DNA of 64,000 bases, from assembly GCA_007130885.1 (NCBI GenBank), contig SLRQ01000066.1, positions 62,001 to 126,000 of the forward strand, read 5' to 3'. Below the pieces are notes generated by a model, which saw only the letters and a program-made list of their open reading frames with translations, ran no database searches and was not told the origin of the DNA. Both the position numbers and the translations under genes were made by a program. The stretch comes from Deltaproteobacteria bacterium (GTDB taxonomy: Bacteria; Myxococcota; Myxococcia; SLRQ01). Below are positions 46,110 to 54,734 of this stretch, in pieces (the first letter of the stretch is position 1; the number at the start of each line of letters is the position of its first letter).

Positions 46110-47888
46110 TCACAGCCTTTTGAAGTGCAGCAGCCATTGGTTGCTCGTAGCGGGTGATACGTCATGCCTGGTTATCTGCGCGAGAGGCAGGTCCGCCAGC
46201 AAGGCGGCCGCGTCGGCCGCCGAGTCGTTTCGGTAATGCTCGAATCGGGCCGGTCCTTGCTCGGCGCGGCCAGCGTGACGTGGCTTGCGTACCAGACCGA
46301 AGGCGACGTTGTCCACAATCAGCAGAGTTCCTCCCGGGCGAAGACCCGCCACGAGAGAACGCATGACCTTCTCGGGGCTGGCGATATGGTTGTAGCTTCG
46401 CAACACCAGCACATGATCAAGGCTCTCCTTTGCCGGCTCGATGTCCTCGGCTCTTGCCTCTGTAAGGTCGGCCCACGGCCATCTCGCGCCAAGGCGCTCG
46501 ATGGCTCCGCGATCGGGATCCACCCCGCTGTATTCAATCAAGCCTTGCTCGCCCAAGGGCCCGAGCACATCGTCATAAAGGCCCTCTCCGCAGCCAACAT
46601 CCAGCACCGTGCCTCGAAGCTTTGAGACTACCTCTCGCACCGCCGCATCATCTCTCGAGAACACGTCCTCGCGGCTGGTACGGTAGCAGCCGGTACAAGC
46701 GGAAGCATTGGGGCAGGCTTCGCATGTGTCCAGCCGTATCAGTTTCAGGAGGTCCGCCCGAAAGTCGTCGGGCGCGGGCTTGTCGGAGGCGTCCACGTAT
46801 ATCTGCCCATAGCTCAGCTTGCTCTCGAGCAGCTCGGCTGTAGCGAAATCACGAGAGGTCGTACGCATGAGGGTAAGGCGCTCACCGTTTCGAAGAAACA
46901 AGGTCCTCGCCCGATCATAAGGGGTAGTGGCGTTTCTAATGGGACATGGCTCGCCCTCACGCCATCTCATGATGGCCTGAGGCACGAGGTTGTAGGAGTT
47001 TGAACGCGTGCCGGGCCGGGCCTTGATCTCGCTGTCGCCTAGCCGTTCCTGGTAGCCTTTGTAGAGCCCGCCGCACGGACCGCGTAGGCCGCAGCCGGAG
47101 CATTTCGCGGGCTGCACCTTGTTGTGATCGTCTATCGGATGAAGGTCGTCTTCCCATACCTCGGCCATGGTGGCGAAGCCGTGCGACCAGAGGTCGTCGT
47201 AACGATCCTCGAAGCCGGGCATGAGGCACAAGGGAAAGCCGTCGTGTAGGATCCCACGAGCCGGAGACATCTTTTCAGCGTAGCTAATTGCGTCACACGC
47301 CGCCGCCGCCGCATCGGTGACCGACGGCACCACCTCGTCGAAATGTCTCCAGGCCTCGCCTTTCGGCTCCGTCATGGACAGCTTCAGTCGGGCCGTGCTG
47401 AAAGGCAGTACACATTCCACCCAGTCGCGAAGGTGGTTGATGTTGAGCCGGTTGACGACACAGTTGATTGTAAGGTCGACTTCCTTGTCCGCTAGGTTCG
47501 ATATTCCGGCCAGGGTTTGGTCGAACGCGGGCGTGCGGGTGACGGCGTCGTGAATATCGGCGGTGCCGCCGTGCAGAGAGACGTATGCGTATCGAAGGCC
47601 CTCGCCGACCAGCCTATCCGTGAGGTCCGGTACCGCCAGCGCCCTGGCGTTTGTAATAAGCCCCAGCTCCAGCCCCAGGGAAGAGGCGCGCCGAACCAGG
47701 CGAAAAAGGTCCGAAGATATGGTGGGCTCTCCTCCGGAAAGCACTACCATTCGGTGACCAAGCTTGGCGGCGCGAGCGATTTTCAGCTCGGTCCGGCGTC
47801 CAACATCTTGGATGTGCCGGTGATCCGCCGCGTGACACAGAACGCACCTATCGTTGCATGCGTATCCGACCTTGATGAGTGCTTTCAT
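46110..47888 (-). CDS. Radical SAM / class I methyltransferase fusion
   Basis: 592 residues. The rSAM motif C11-x3-C15-x2-C18 (YACNDRCVLC) and LSGGEPTISS are at the N-terminus. C-x2-C-x5-C-x-G (CSGCGLRGPCGG) is near residue 265, and a second such motif (CEACPNASAC) near residue 390. The C-terminal 190 residues are a Rossmann SAM-dependent methyltransferase with VLDVGCGEGLYDDVL and LRPGGTLLIVDN. The order is rSAM, auxiliary cluster, second cluster, methyltransferase. The fusion implies a radical-forming step followed by, or coupled to, methyl transfer. Confidence 0.85.
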   Translation of the reverse strand: MKALIKVGYACNDRCVLCHAADHRHIQDVGRRTELKIARAAKLGHRMVVLSGGEPTISSDLFRLVRRASSLGLELGLITNARALAVPDLTDRLVGEGLRYAYVSLHGGTADIHDAVTRTPAFDQTLAGISNLADKEVDLTINCVVNRLNINHLRDWVECVLPFSTARLKLSMTEPKGEAWRHFDEVVPSVTDAAAAACDAISYAEKMSPARGILHDGFPLCLMPGFEDRYDDLWSHGFATMAEVWEDDLHPIDDHNKVQPAKCSGCGLRGPCGGLYKGYQERLGDSEIKARPGTRSNSYNLVPQAIMRWREGEPCPIRNATTPYDRARTLFLRNGERLTLMRTTSRDFATAELLESKLSYGQIYVDASDKPAPDDFRADLLKLIRLDTCEACPNASACTGCYRTSREDVFSRDDAAVREVVSKLRGTVLDVGCGEGLYDDVLGPLGEQGLIEYSGVDPDRGAIERLGARWPWADLTEARAEDIEPAKESLDHVLVLRSYNHIASPEKVMRSLVAGLRPGGTLLIVDNVAFGLVRKPRHAGRAEQGPARFEHYRNDSAADAAALLADLPLAQITRHDVSPATSNQWLLHFKRL

Positions 47889-47961
47889 GGGCAGCGGCGC
47901 GGGCGCCCCCCGGCCACGCCGCCGCCATCATCGTCTTTTCGCACGGCAGCCGCGGCCTCGG

Positions 47962-50900
47962 TCATGTTCTCCGGTGTCGAGGGCGAGGTGCCATTAGAGC
48001 GATTGCCAGCAGCGCGAGCATCGCGAACCAGGGATCGCCTCCTCGCGCCGTGGTGCAACAGCCACTAGGAACAGCAAAGTCCGATTCCTCGCCAACGATG
48101 ACGGACGTGGTGTCGGCGGGTCCGCACACATTTGCTTCGTCGAGCGCACAGGCCTTGATGTACCACTGTTGCAGGTTTGTCAGACCCGTTACGGTGAACT
48201 CGCTGATGTCGCCGGGATCGAATGAGGACTGTGGCTCCCTGTCCCAGTCGGCTTCGAACTCCGGGCAGTCCGAGAATGTGGGATCTAGGCTCGAGCACCA
48301 TGCAATGTCGATTGCAGCGCCGGGGACGACGGTGTCCACGTCGTACGCGTTTTGAACCGTTACCCTGACCTCGGTCGTGTTCATGCGCAACCTGTTCTCC
48401 TCATTGGCCGGGTCCGGATCGAGAATTACTATCGGTGTGGGCTCGGTGTTACGCACGTTGTTCCAGATGTTGCACTCATGCCAGTTATCCGAGTAGAGAG
48501 CGCCGTCCCAGCTTCGAACCCTGATGCTGTACCGCTCGTTTACCGGTATTACTCCGAGGTCGATCTCCACCTGGGTCATCTCGCCTTCATCCACCGGCAC
48601 CTTGGTATCCAACACCAGAGTGTCCTCTGGGGTCTCCCCATATGGGTACATTTGAAGGTGTATCCAAACGGGATCACCGTCCGGATCGGAACCGTGGTTT
48701 ACCGGCAGTATGAAGGGGTTGTGAGTAACGACATGTCCAGCGCTGCACTGCGCGCCGGCTAGGTCGCCCTCCATTTCACTGTCGGAGGGCTGCTGATTCT
48801 GCCGGAGCGAGACGGCGTGCGTGTCAGTGTAGTCTCCCACCACGCCGTGCACATCCGTGGCGTACGCGCGGACCCAGTAGTCGCGTCCCCAGTCGAGAGG
48901 TGGATCCGCCCGCCAGCTGGTTTGGCCCGCTTGTTCATCTTGCGGTACGCCGGACGGCGGAGTTCGTGAGACCACCGAGTCGAAAGCCGCGTCGGCCGCG
49001 ATCTCGAAGTGCATGAACACCGCTTCCCCCTCGGGATCAACGGCGTTTTTCGCCAGAAGAACGGGGTCTCGGACGAGCAGTATCTCTCCGGGTTCCGGCT
49101 CCAGCAGTACAGGCGAGGTGGGCGGAAGGTTTCTCGAGTCCACCTCGATGTGGTGTATTACCTCGGTTGTATATCGTCCGTCGTTGGCTACGAAAGCTAC
49201 CCGGTACGGGCTTCTTTCCGAATCGAGCGCGCCGACCCACCAGGTCCAAGCTGCTTCTCCAACCTGATTGGTGGCATCCAAGATCTCCAGCTCGTACTCT
49301 CCATCGTGAACCCGGCCGTAAACATCGCGCAGCTCGGCGGTCAGATTGGGAACAGGCCCATAAGGAGCCTGGTATAGGATGTCGAGTACGACCGTGTCAC
49401 CTTCGTACACGTCGATGAACTCCGGAGCAGGCTCCTCTTCGAGGTAAACGAGCACCTCCGGAGGATAAGCATGCGTGAAGAAGCTCCACGGCTCGGTCCA
49501 ATCGCTGTACTGATGCTGGGACTGATGATCGTTGGCCCTGACTCTCCACCAGACCATCTGCTTTTCGGGCAGCTCATCAAGCGGCACCGAGATCACTCCG
49601 CCGACACCCGAGGTGTGCTCGATGTCGGTGATCTGGCGCTCCGGATTTCCTCCTTCACTTGGGTCACTGAACCAGACCTCGAGATCGTAAGAGAGTGCCT
49701 CGTCGTCGCCGTCCGGATCCTCCGATTTCTCGAACCTCAAGGTGGGAGTGAGAAAGTCGATCACCAAGCCGTTCTCGGGGCTCACGTGAACCGGGGTGGT
49801 TGGAGGGATGTTCTCCGGTGCCCGGAACAGATGAGGATCGCTGGACGGGCCGGCAAGCTCATGAATGTCCTTGGCGTACGCGCGTACCCAGTAGTCCGTG
49901 CCCCACTCCAGCGGCGTGGCGGATTGCCAGCTCGTCACGCCTTCGCTCTCGTCCTGCGGGAGCGACATGGGCGGCGTGGACAGGACTATGTCTTCTTCCT
50001 CGAAGGCGTCGCTCTTCGAGACCTGGAAGTGCATGTACATGTCCTCGCCCTCTGGGTCGGTTGCATTCTCGGCCACGAAAACGGGATGCAGATCCGAAAC
50101 GGATGAGTCGTCCTCGGGAAGGACCATGATCGGGGCTGTTGGAGGCAGGTTTTTCTCGTGCACGGTTATGTCGTGGTAGTGCTCGGTGGTGAGCCGCCCG
50201 TCGTACGCCGAGAATGTAACGGTGTAGGGGCTGTCCGCCGCATCCAGCGCGCCGACCTGCCACCTGTAGACGGCGGCGCCTTCACCGTCGTCGTCGTCTA
50301 GAACCTCCAGGCCGGGCTCCTGGGAGACCGGTTCGCCATCCGTGTCGAGCAGGTTGCTCCACAAATCCGGTACCGGGGCCAGCTTGCCTTCGTCGCCCTC
50401 GGCAGGTGCCGGGGCGCGGTATGTAAGCTCGATGACCAGCAGGTCGCCTTCATCAAGCTCGAACTCGTCCCCGCTGTCGATCTGCTCCGCACCGACAAAG
50501 GCCTCTATCTCCGGTGGGATGGAGTGGACCACGAAGCATTCCACGCCGCTCCACGCGCTGTAAGCGGGGGGTAGATCGTCTTCTCCAGGAACCTCCACGC
50601 CCGAGTCCTGCGCCCGAACCCGCCAGCAAGCCGTCTCTTTTTCGGGAAGCTCCACTGGCGCTGTCCAGGTGACGACGCCGCCGTCGTCAGCGCCGTGAGA
50701 AATGCCCGTCTCTTCTATGTCCGGGTCGCTGTCCGGATCGAAGGCCTCGTAGTAAATCTGCACTTCGTAGGTCAGCTCTTCGTTCGGCCCGTCGGGATCG
50801 TCACTCTTTCGGAACTGGAACTCGGGAGACCGGGTGTCTACTACTTGCCCGTCTTCGGGGCTTTCGGGCTCGGGGATGGTGGGCGGATAGTTCACGGCTC

Positions 50901-52524
50901 CCACGAGCAAGTTTACTTCTCGCTGAACCGATACGTTCTCGCCGACGTCCTCCACCTCGATGACGAGCTCGTAGGTTCCCGCATCCTCCAGGCCCGCCTC
51001 CCACACAAGCTCTCCTTCCCATTTTTCGCTCACGACATTGTAGGAGTAGGAAACGGATGGCGCGTTCGTTGGTGGGTTACCATGTTCGTCGGTCAAGGTT
51101 ACCGTGGGCTCGAGGTTCTCATCGCCGTCAGGCGCGCCGAACTCGAAGAAGAGGGTCATCTCCATGCCCTCCGCAAGACCGATGTTGGATGGGTTTGGAA
51201 AATTCGGCCAGGCGGGTGGGTCCTCGCTGAATTCGGCATCCGTGATTTCCAGCCAGGGAGGCCTCGTGCCCATCTCGACAGTGAGACGATAACGCCCCGC
51301 CGTCTGCTGGCCGTGTCCATCGAAGTTTGAGTCACCAAAGGTGGTTACGGCGACGCAGTAGTCTCTGTCTCGCGGAATGACCCCCGTGTCTACCCGCGCA
51401 TCCAGCGCGCCGGGTCCCGACAGGTTGTCCTCACCACCCGGGATGGTGTTTCCGTTATCACGGTACACAACTTTGATGTGCGGATCGGTCCAGGGGCAGT
51501 AGCGGTCGTCCGAAAGGCCCGAGATGGTGCCCTGGGTGCTGGCGGTGACTATGAACCTCTCATCCTCGAGTGCGCTCCAGCAAAACCAGTTGACCCGTCC
51601 GGTATTGCGGGGCGCGATCCTGGCCTGGCTGCTCGACTCCCACGCCTCCGGGGGCTCCGAGCCGAAGCCGGCTCTTCCGATGTTGAAGGCTTCGTCTAGG
51701 CTGTCATTGCCAAAGTATGGATCCCAAGCCGAAAAGGCCGGCATATCGAAGGTGTCAATGTTGACGCGCTCGCCGGCGGTGGTTTGCACCTCATCGCTCA
51801 AGACGGTCGTCTCGTAGTTGCCGTCCCGGTCGTATGCAATGATTCTGTGGCTTTGAGCCGAGCGGATGCCTCTCGACCTGAACTGCCCGAGCCGCCCCGC
51901 GTGCCCGGGAGACGGTCCGATGGTTTCGGTGAAGTTGTGGCGTCTCCAGTCGTCCGCTTGCTCGACCCGCACCTCGATGCCGGCCATATAGGTTCCACCC
52001 ATGGAAACGCGGCCCCTTATCGCCGAGCCTTCGAACAGTGGGAAGTTGATTCCCTCGATCGATTGATTGCTTCCTACCGGCAGCGGGGTGGCGTGCTCTT
52101 GTCGGTGGACGGTGCGCTCCTGCCAGCCGCTTTCACCCGATGGGCCTTCGTGCCACATCTCTTGTCGCCAGTAGGCGGAGCCGAGGTCCTCGTCGTATGG
52201 ACGGTTATGTTCGGCAGGGTGACCCGGCTCCGATCGGAAGTCCGCGGCGGTCAAGCGGACATCGAGCTTGTACTCGCCCGGTGGAACTTCCAGGGAGTAG
52301 TTGCCGCTGCCGTCCACCTGCGTCGTCGCCTCCAGCACCCAGCCCCTCGGGCCTTCCTTCCACGCGCGTACCGCCATGGTGCTCCTTATTGGATGCATGT
52401 CCATGGTGGTCACGGATCCTTCGATCGTTCCGTTCGAGCCGAACGTGGGCGAGACCAAGAACCAGATGGCAAGTACCATCAGACCTATCCCGACTATAGA
52501 CGCGCGCTTCATCATCATCACCAT
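47962..52524 (-). CDS. Very large secreted Ig/Fn3-like repeat protein with MYXO-CTERM-like tail
   Basis: About 1520 residues from ATG 52524. A signal anchor (RASIVGIGLMVLAIWFLV) precedes a carboxypeptidase-regulatory-like domain (GTIEGSVTTMD..., GNYSLEVPPGEYKLDV). A series of Ig/Fn3-type modules follows, beginning PPTxP. Two module types alternate and are duplicated: one with KSxDPDG and one with NAxDPEG, MHF and WGxDYWVRAYA. The C-terminus is SGCCTTARGG, one membrane segment, then PRPRHRR, resembling MYXO-CTERM sorting signals. It should be exported and anchored at the cell surface. It lies between rSAM genes, so it may be a surface target or an unrelated structural protein. Confidence 0.8.
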   Translation of the reverse strand: MVMMMKRASIVGIGLMVLAIWFLVSPTFGSNGTIEGSVTTMDMHPIRSTMAVRAWKEGPRGWVLEATTQVDGSGNYSLEVPPGEYKLDVRLTAADFRSEPGHPAEHNRPYDEDLGSAYWRQEMWHEGPSGESGWQERTVHRQEHATPLPVGSNQSIEGINFPLFEGSAIRGRVSMGGTYMAGIEVRVEQADDWRRHNFTETIGPSPGHAGRLGQFRSRGIRSAQSHRIIAYDRDGNYETTVLSDEVQTTAGERVNIDTFDMPAFSAWDPYFGNDSLDEAFNIGRAGFGSEPPEAWESSSQARIAPRNTGRVNWFCWSALEDERFIVTASTQGTISGLSDDRYCPWTDPHIKVVYRDNGNTIPGGEDNLSGPGALDARVDTGVIPRDRDYCVAVTTFGDSNFDGHGQQTAGRYRLTVEMGTRPPWLEITDAEFSEDPPAWPNFPNPSNIGLAEGMEMTLFFEFGAPDGDENLEPTVTLTDEHGNPPTNAPSVSYSYNVVSEKWEGELVWEAGLEDAGTYELVIEVEDVGENVSVQREVNLLVGAVNYPPTIPEPESPEDGQVVDTRSPEFQFRKSDDPDGPNEELTYEVQIYYEAFDPDSDPDIEETGISHGADDGGVVTWTAPVELPEKETACWRVRAQDSGVEVPGEDDLPPAYSAWSGVECFVVHSIPPEIEAFVGAEQIDSGDEFELDEGDLLVIELTYRAPAPAEGDEGKLAPVPDLWSNLLDTDGEPVSQEPGLEVLDDDDGEGAAVYRWQVGALDAADSPYTVTFSAYDGRLTTEHYHDITVHEKNLPPTAPIMVLPEDDSSVSDLHPVFVAENATDPEGEDMYMHFQVSKSDAFEEEDIVLSTPPMSLPQDESEGVTSWQSATPLEWGTDYWVRAYAKDIHELAGPSSDPHLFRAPENIPPTTPVHVSPENGLVIDFLTPTLRFEKSEDPDGDDEALSYDLEVWFSDPSEGGNPERQITDIEHTSGVGGVISVPLDELPEKQMVWWRVRANDHQSQHQYSDWTEPWSFFTHAYPPEVLVYLEEEPAPEFIDVYEGDTVVLDILYQAPYGPVPNLTAELRDVYGRVHDGEYELEILDATNQVGEAAWTWWVGALDSERSPYRVAFVANDGRYTTEVIHHIEVDSRNLPPTSPVLLEPEPGEILLVRDPVLLAKNAVDPEGEAVFMHFEIAADAAFDSVVSRTPPSGVPQDEQAGQTSWRADPPLDWGRDYWVRAYATDVHGVVGDYTDTHAVSLRQNQQPSDSEMEGDLAGAQCSAGHVVTHNPFILPVNHGSDPDGDPVWIHLQMYPYGETPEDTLVLDTKVPVDEGEMTQVEIDLGVIPVNERYSIRVRSWDGALYSDNWHECNIWNNVRNTEPTPIVILDPDPANEENRLRMNTTEVRVTVQNAYDVDTVVPGAAIDIAWCSSLDPTFSDCPEFEADWDREPQSSFDPGDISEFTVTGLTNLQQWYIKACALDEANVCGPADTTSVIVGEESDFAVPSGCCTTARGGDPWFAMLALLAIALMAPRPRHRRT

Positions 52525-52709
52525 CAGACCCTTCCCGTGAAGGCTGAAAAGACTACTTGCCACTCCTGCTCCATTGTCCGCAATTAGAGCGAATTTAGCA
52601 AGGAGGAACACCAAAGGAGAGAGCTTTCCGCGGCTGCTTCCAGGAGGCGATAAGTAGACCTGATTAGGGGCTGATCTGTCGACAGCCATGGATCATGCGA
52701 AAAACTAGA

Positions 52710-54722
52710 CTATTTGACGAGGTTCTTCCGGCTTGCTCGTCGCAGGAGCTTACCGATGCCATCAAGAATCTTGCGGCGGCTCGAGGTGTTGGCGGGTGTT
52801 TCGGAAGCGTAACCGACGCCATAGGCCGCGCTGCCGGCCAAGTAGCGACGCCCCGGTAGGCGGGGCTCCACAATTACTCTAAACGACTCGCCTTGCTCGG
52901 ACTCGAAGCTCAAGCGAAGCTGGGGCGCCTCTTCACCAAGATGCCGGCTGGCAGCGGCTAGGGCGTGCCCGTGGATTCGGCCGCCGTGCTCGGCGAGATG
53001 AGCGTCCAAACAATAAATGGCCTCCGAAAGCTCGAGGCCGTGGGTACCATCGGAGACAAGACAGGCCGAAACGAGCCCCTTACTTTCCGCGCGATCACTC
53101 CCTTTACCGGTCTTTAAATAATGACTGCGGCGTTCGCGGCGAGACGGATGTTTCGCCAGCCGTTCATCTAGCCGGCGGAGCGTGACCTCTTCATCAAGCT
53201 CGTTGTAATCGCCGCCGGCGAGGTCCAGCAGCTCCTCGAAAGCGTCGAAGGCGTCGAGCCCGGCCTCGTAATGGGCCCGGATGGTTTCTTGAACGCGCTC
53301 ATAAAGAGGTTCTTGCGACAAGTCTCGAAGCTCCGGCGGCAACCGTGACGCCAGTCGGTAGACCAGGGACACGGTGGGGCTCCTAAAGCGCCACGAAAGC
53401 TCCGTCTCATGCTGGGATTGTATGCAGCCCGAGTCGAAGTACGGCTCGGAAAAATGCTCGACGGTCAAGCCGTGCCTTGCGGCCAGCAGCGAGATGGGAG
53501 TGCCCTCGACGAGCTGGAGGCGGGAGCGGAGAAAAAAGCTTCGGGAAGAGATTCCCACGCGGCGAGCCCACCGCAGGTTGACTTTGAGATCTGAAAGGTT
53601 TGACCAAGGCGTGAACAGTATGAAGGAGAAGCCTCCGTAGCGGCTGAAGTTGAAGGCTGTTGGATGACCGGCCTCGAGCTCTTCGGCAAGCCGCGCTGCT
53701 GCGAGTATCTGCTCAGGTGTTATTCCTTTGTTGAGACGGGTGTTCTCTTCGGTAGAGAAGTTCTCGACGCCCATAACCCAAATGTGTATCGCGTGTTCTT
53801 GCTCCTCCAGCAGCGGAATCCACTGCTCGATGATCTTTCGTTTTGCAATCAGCTCATCGGCGCGGCAGGAGAAAAGGAAGGCACTTGGTGGGCGCGGCGA
53901 CGAGCAGAGACGTTTCAGGAAGACATCGAGCCTTTGAAAGGCCAAGGCTCCTTGAACCAGGAAGTGGAATCGCGGATCTTCTTCGCCCCGATGGAGATCT
54001 TGCAGTAGGCGGTTTTCGTGGATGCAGGCGAGCGCCCCGTCGATCTGTTTGAAAGCAAGGTCGATTGCGGGCGTTTTGCAATCAAACCCCAGATCAGAAC
54101 CCGGCTCCCTTATGCAAAACGAGCAGCCGCGGTGACGCATGACATCTTCTTCGTCGAGCTCATCGAAGAAAGGGTTGCCGGTAAGAGGCCGGCGGTAAGC
54201 GCACTCCGCGCCGAGGAGCACCCGCGGCAGGATGAGCGGGGGTAGCTTCGATTGCAAAAGGGGCTCTCTAGCAAAGGAAGGCTGTACCTCGTCGAGCAGC
54301 TTTCCATCGGGCCGTAGAGTGGAACACGAGGCAAGCTTTACGTCCAAAAACGAAAGAAGCTCTCGCACGGTTCCTGTAAGCAGCTCGTGCTGCCGAGGCC
54401 TGTCCATGTCTCCTATGCAGATGATCTCGGCGGCCGGCTGCAGACGACGGAAGAAACCGGCCAGCAGGGGAGACAGACTCTCGTTGAAGACTATCCTGGA
54501 GATGCCGTCGCTGGACAGGGCGGATGCCAACGCGCGCCGCTCTTCATCGTCGAGGTCCAAAATGAAGCGCTCATCATTACCGGACCCTTCCGTCGAGATG
54601 CCGATGGTTTTCCATGAAGCAGGTAACTCGGTCTCCGCAAGCAGTCCCCGGATGAAAGGAAACAGCTCGTTCCTATGATGGCGAAAGGGGTCCTGCCCCA
54701 GAAGTTCGCAAAGAAGAAGCAT
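52710..54722 (-). CDS. Cobalamin-type radical SAM-like protein with unusual Cys pattern
   Basis: 670 residues. The N-terminal 170 residues resemble a B12-binding-like Rossmann domain. The expected rSAM motif is abnormal: AECAYRR lies about 25 residues before RGCSFC, giving C...C-x2-C rather than CxxxCxxC. Later GVENFSTEENTRLNKGIT is typical of B12 rSAM enzymes. The C-terminus (about 600-670) carries a strand/helix domain (FRVIVEPRLPGRR...) resembling others here. It starts 12 bp after the rSAM gene upstream, so they are one operon. Catalysis may use a relocated first cysteine, or the protein may be inactive. Confidence 0.65.
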   Translation of the reverse strand: MLLLCELLGQDPFRHHRNELFPFIRGLLAETELPASWKTIGISTEGSGNDERFILDLDDEERRALASALSSDGISRIVFNESLSPLLAGFFRRLQPAAEIICIGDMDRPRQHELLTGTVRELLSFLDVKLASCSTLRPDGKLLDEVQPSFAREPLLQSKLPPLILPRVLLGAECAYRRPLTGNPFFDELDEEDVMRHRGCSFCIREPGSDLGFDCKTPAIDLAFKQIDGALACIHENRLLQDLHRGEEDPRFHFLVQGALAFQRLDVFLKRLCSSPRPPSAFLFSCRADELIAKRKIIEQWIPLLEEQEHAIHIWVMGVENFSTEENTRLNKGITPEQILAAARLAEELEAGHPTAFNFSRYGGFSFILFTPWSNLSDLKVNLRWARRVGISSRSFFLRSRLQLVEGTPISLLAARHGLTVEHFSEPYFDSGCIQSQHETELSWRFRSPTVSLVYRLASRLPPELRDLSQEPLYERVQETIRAHYEAGLDAFDAFEELLDLAGGDYNELDEEVTLRRLDERLAKHPSRRERRSHYLKTGKGSDRAESKGLVSACLVSDGTHGLELSEAIYCLDAHLAEHGGRIHGHALAAASRHLGEEAPQLRLSFESEQGESFRVIVEPRLPGRRYLAGSAAYGVGYASETPANTSSRRKILDGIGKLLRRASRKNLVK

Positions 54723-54734
54723 CGGCTTTCTAGG

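Noticed and set aside
51784..52587. 267-codon plus-strand ORF over the start of the giant secreted protein
   Set aside because: Antisense shadow with Arg/His-rich low-complexity translation and no domain.
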